Position numbers and translations under genes: made by a program. Below, piece by piece: positions 6,545 through 6,660 of a DNA stretch of 6,660 nt. Below the pieces are notes generated by a model. It saw nothing but the letters and a program-made list of their open reading frames with translations, ran no database searches and was not told the origin of the DNA. This DNA is from Friedmanniella sp. (GTDB lineage Bacteria > Actinomycetota > Actinomycetes > Propionibacteriales > Propionibacteriaceae), in assembly GCA_025964935.1 (NCBI GenBank), contig JAOPXW010000224.1, forward strand, positions 1-6,660, in the 5' to 3' direction. The first letter of the stretch is position 1. Every line of letters starts with the position of its first letter.

Positions 6545-6617
6545 CGGGGCGTAGCGTAGTGGCTAGCGCGTCTGCTTTGGGAGCAGAAGACCGCAGGTTC
6601 GAGTCCTGTCGCCCCGA
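6545..6617 (+). tRNA. tRNA-Pro (anticodon TGG)
   Basis: This 73-base cloverleaf is complete. The acceptor stem CGGGGCG (6545-6551) pairs with CGCCCCG (6610-6616), with discriminator A at 6617. The D stem is GCGT/GCGC, the anticodon stem is TCTGC/GCAGA with loop TTTGGGA, which places TGG at the anticodon, and the T arm is GCAGG-TTCGAGT-CCTGT. CCA is not encoded and must be added after transcription, as is usual in actinobacteria. It reads proline codons CCA and, by wobble, others of the CCN box. It is transcribed divergently from tig. Confidence 0.97.
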
Positions 6618-6660
6618 CTCTGAAGGCTCGGGATGTCATGATGGTCCCCGGCCTCAGGCC

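Noticed and set aside
4653..6554. A 633-residue plus-strand reading frame opposite tig
   Set aside because: It is an antisense frame kept open by high GC; composition is Leu/Gly/Asp/Val-rich without domains, and it runs across the tig promoter and into the tRNA.
6424..6639. Minus-strand reading frame with GATGLEPAVFCSQSRRASHYATP
   Set aside because: It is an antisense translation across the tRNA-Pro gene, a well-known source of spurious proteins ending in such motifs.
6650..6660. Palindrome GGCCTCAGGCC as a tRNA terminator
   Set aside because: The stem would leave a 1-nt loop and the window ends at its last base, so it cannot be judged.

Overview
The window is a high-GC actinobacterial chromosome segment made of core housekeeping genes. 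Three things point to this. The two ClpP paralogues sit in tandem upstream of clpX and downstream of tig. The 16S leader carries the actinomycete element TTGAGAACTCAACAG. All four proteostasis genes (clpX, clpP2, clpP1, tig) appear to start at GTG. I would place it in the class Actinomycetia, probably Micrococcales or Propionibacteriales, but the sequence alone does not settle the order.

Layout from left to right. The first ~62 bases are the 5' end of a 16S rRNA gene on the minus strand. Its long leader and promoter region fill about 63-600. An 8-bp tandem repeat (671-716) lies between this and a plus-strand SRPBCC-fold protein gene (818-1282). Hairpins then close the converging SRPBCC and clpX genes. 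On the minus strand, in transcription order, come tig (6293-4830, trigger factor), a terminator, a 578-bp intergenic region, clpP1 (4251-3607), clpP2 (3592-2912, possibly starting in the GTGA overlap with clpP1) and clpX (2785-1496). At the right end a plus-strand tRNA-Pro(TGG) gene (6545-6617) is transcribed divergently from tig.

Functionally, trigger factor receives nascent chains at the ribosome. ClpP1 and ClpP2 together form the heteromeric actinobacterial protease. ClpX unfolds and feeds substrates to it. A close match to the ClgR operator (CGC-N5-GCG) lies 60 bp upstream of clpP1, matching the known stress control of clpP1P2 in this class.

Nothing here looks like a novel system or a mobile element. 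The observations most worth a second look are: a Val-to-Glu change in the pore-1 loop of ClpX (GYEG instead of GYVG), the ClgR-like operator next to a possibly leaderless clpP1, a 12-bp operator-like motif repeated on both sides of the tig promoter, the 8-bp tandem repeat upstream of the rRNA promoters, and repeated words in the tig-clpP1 intergenic region.
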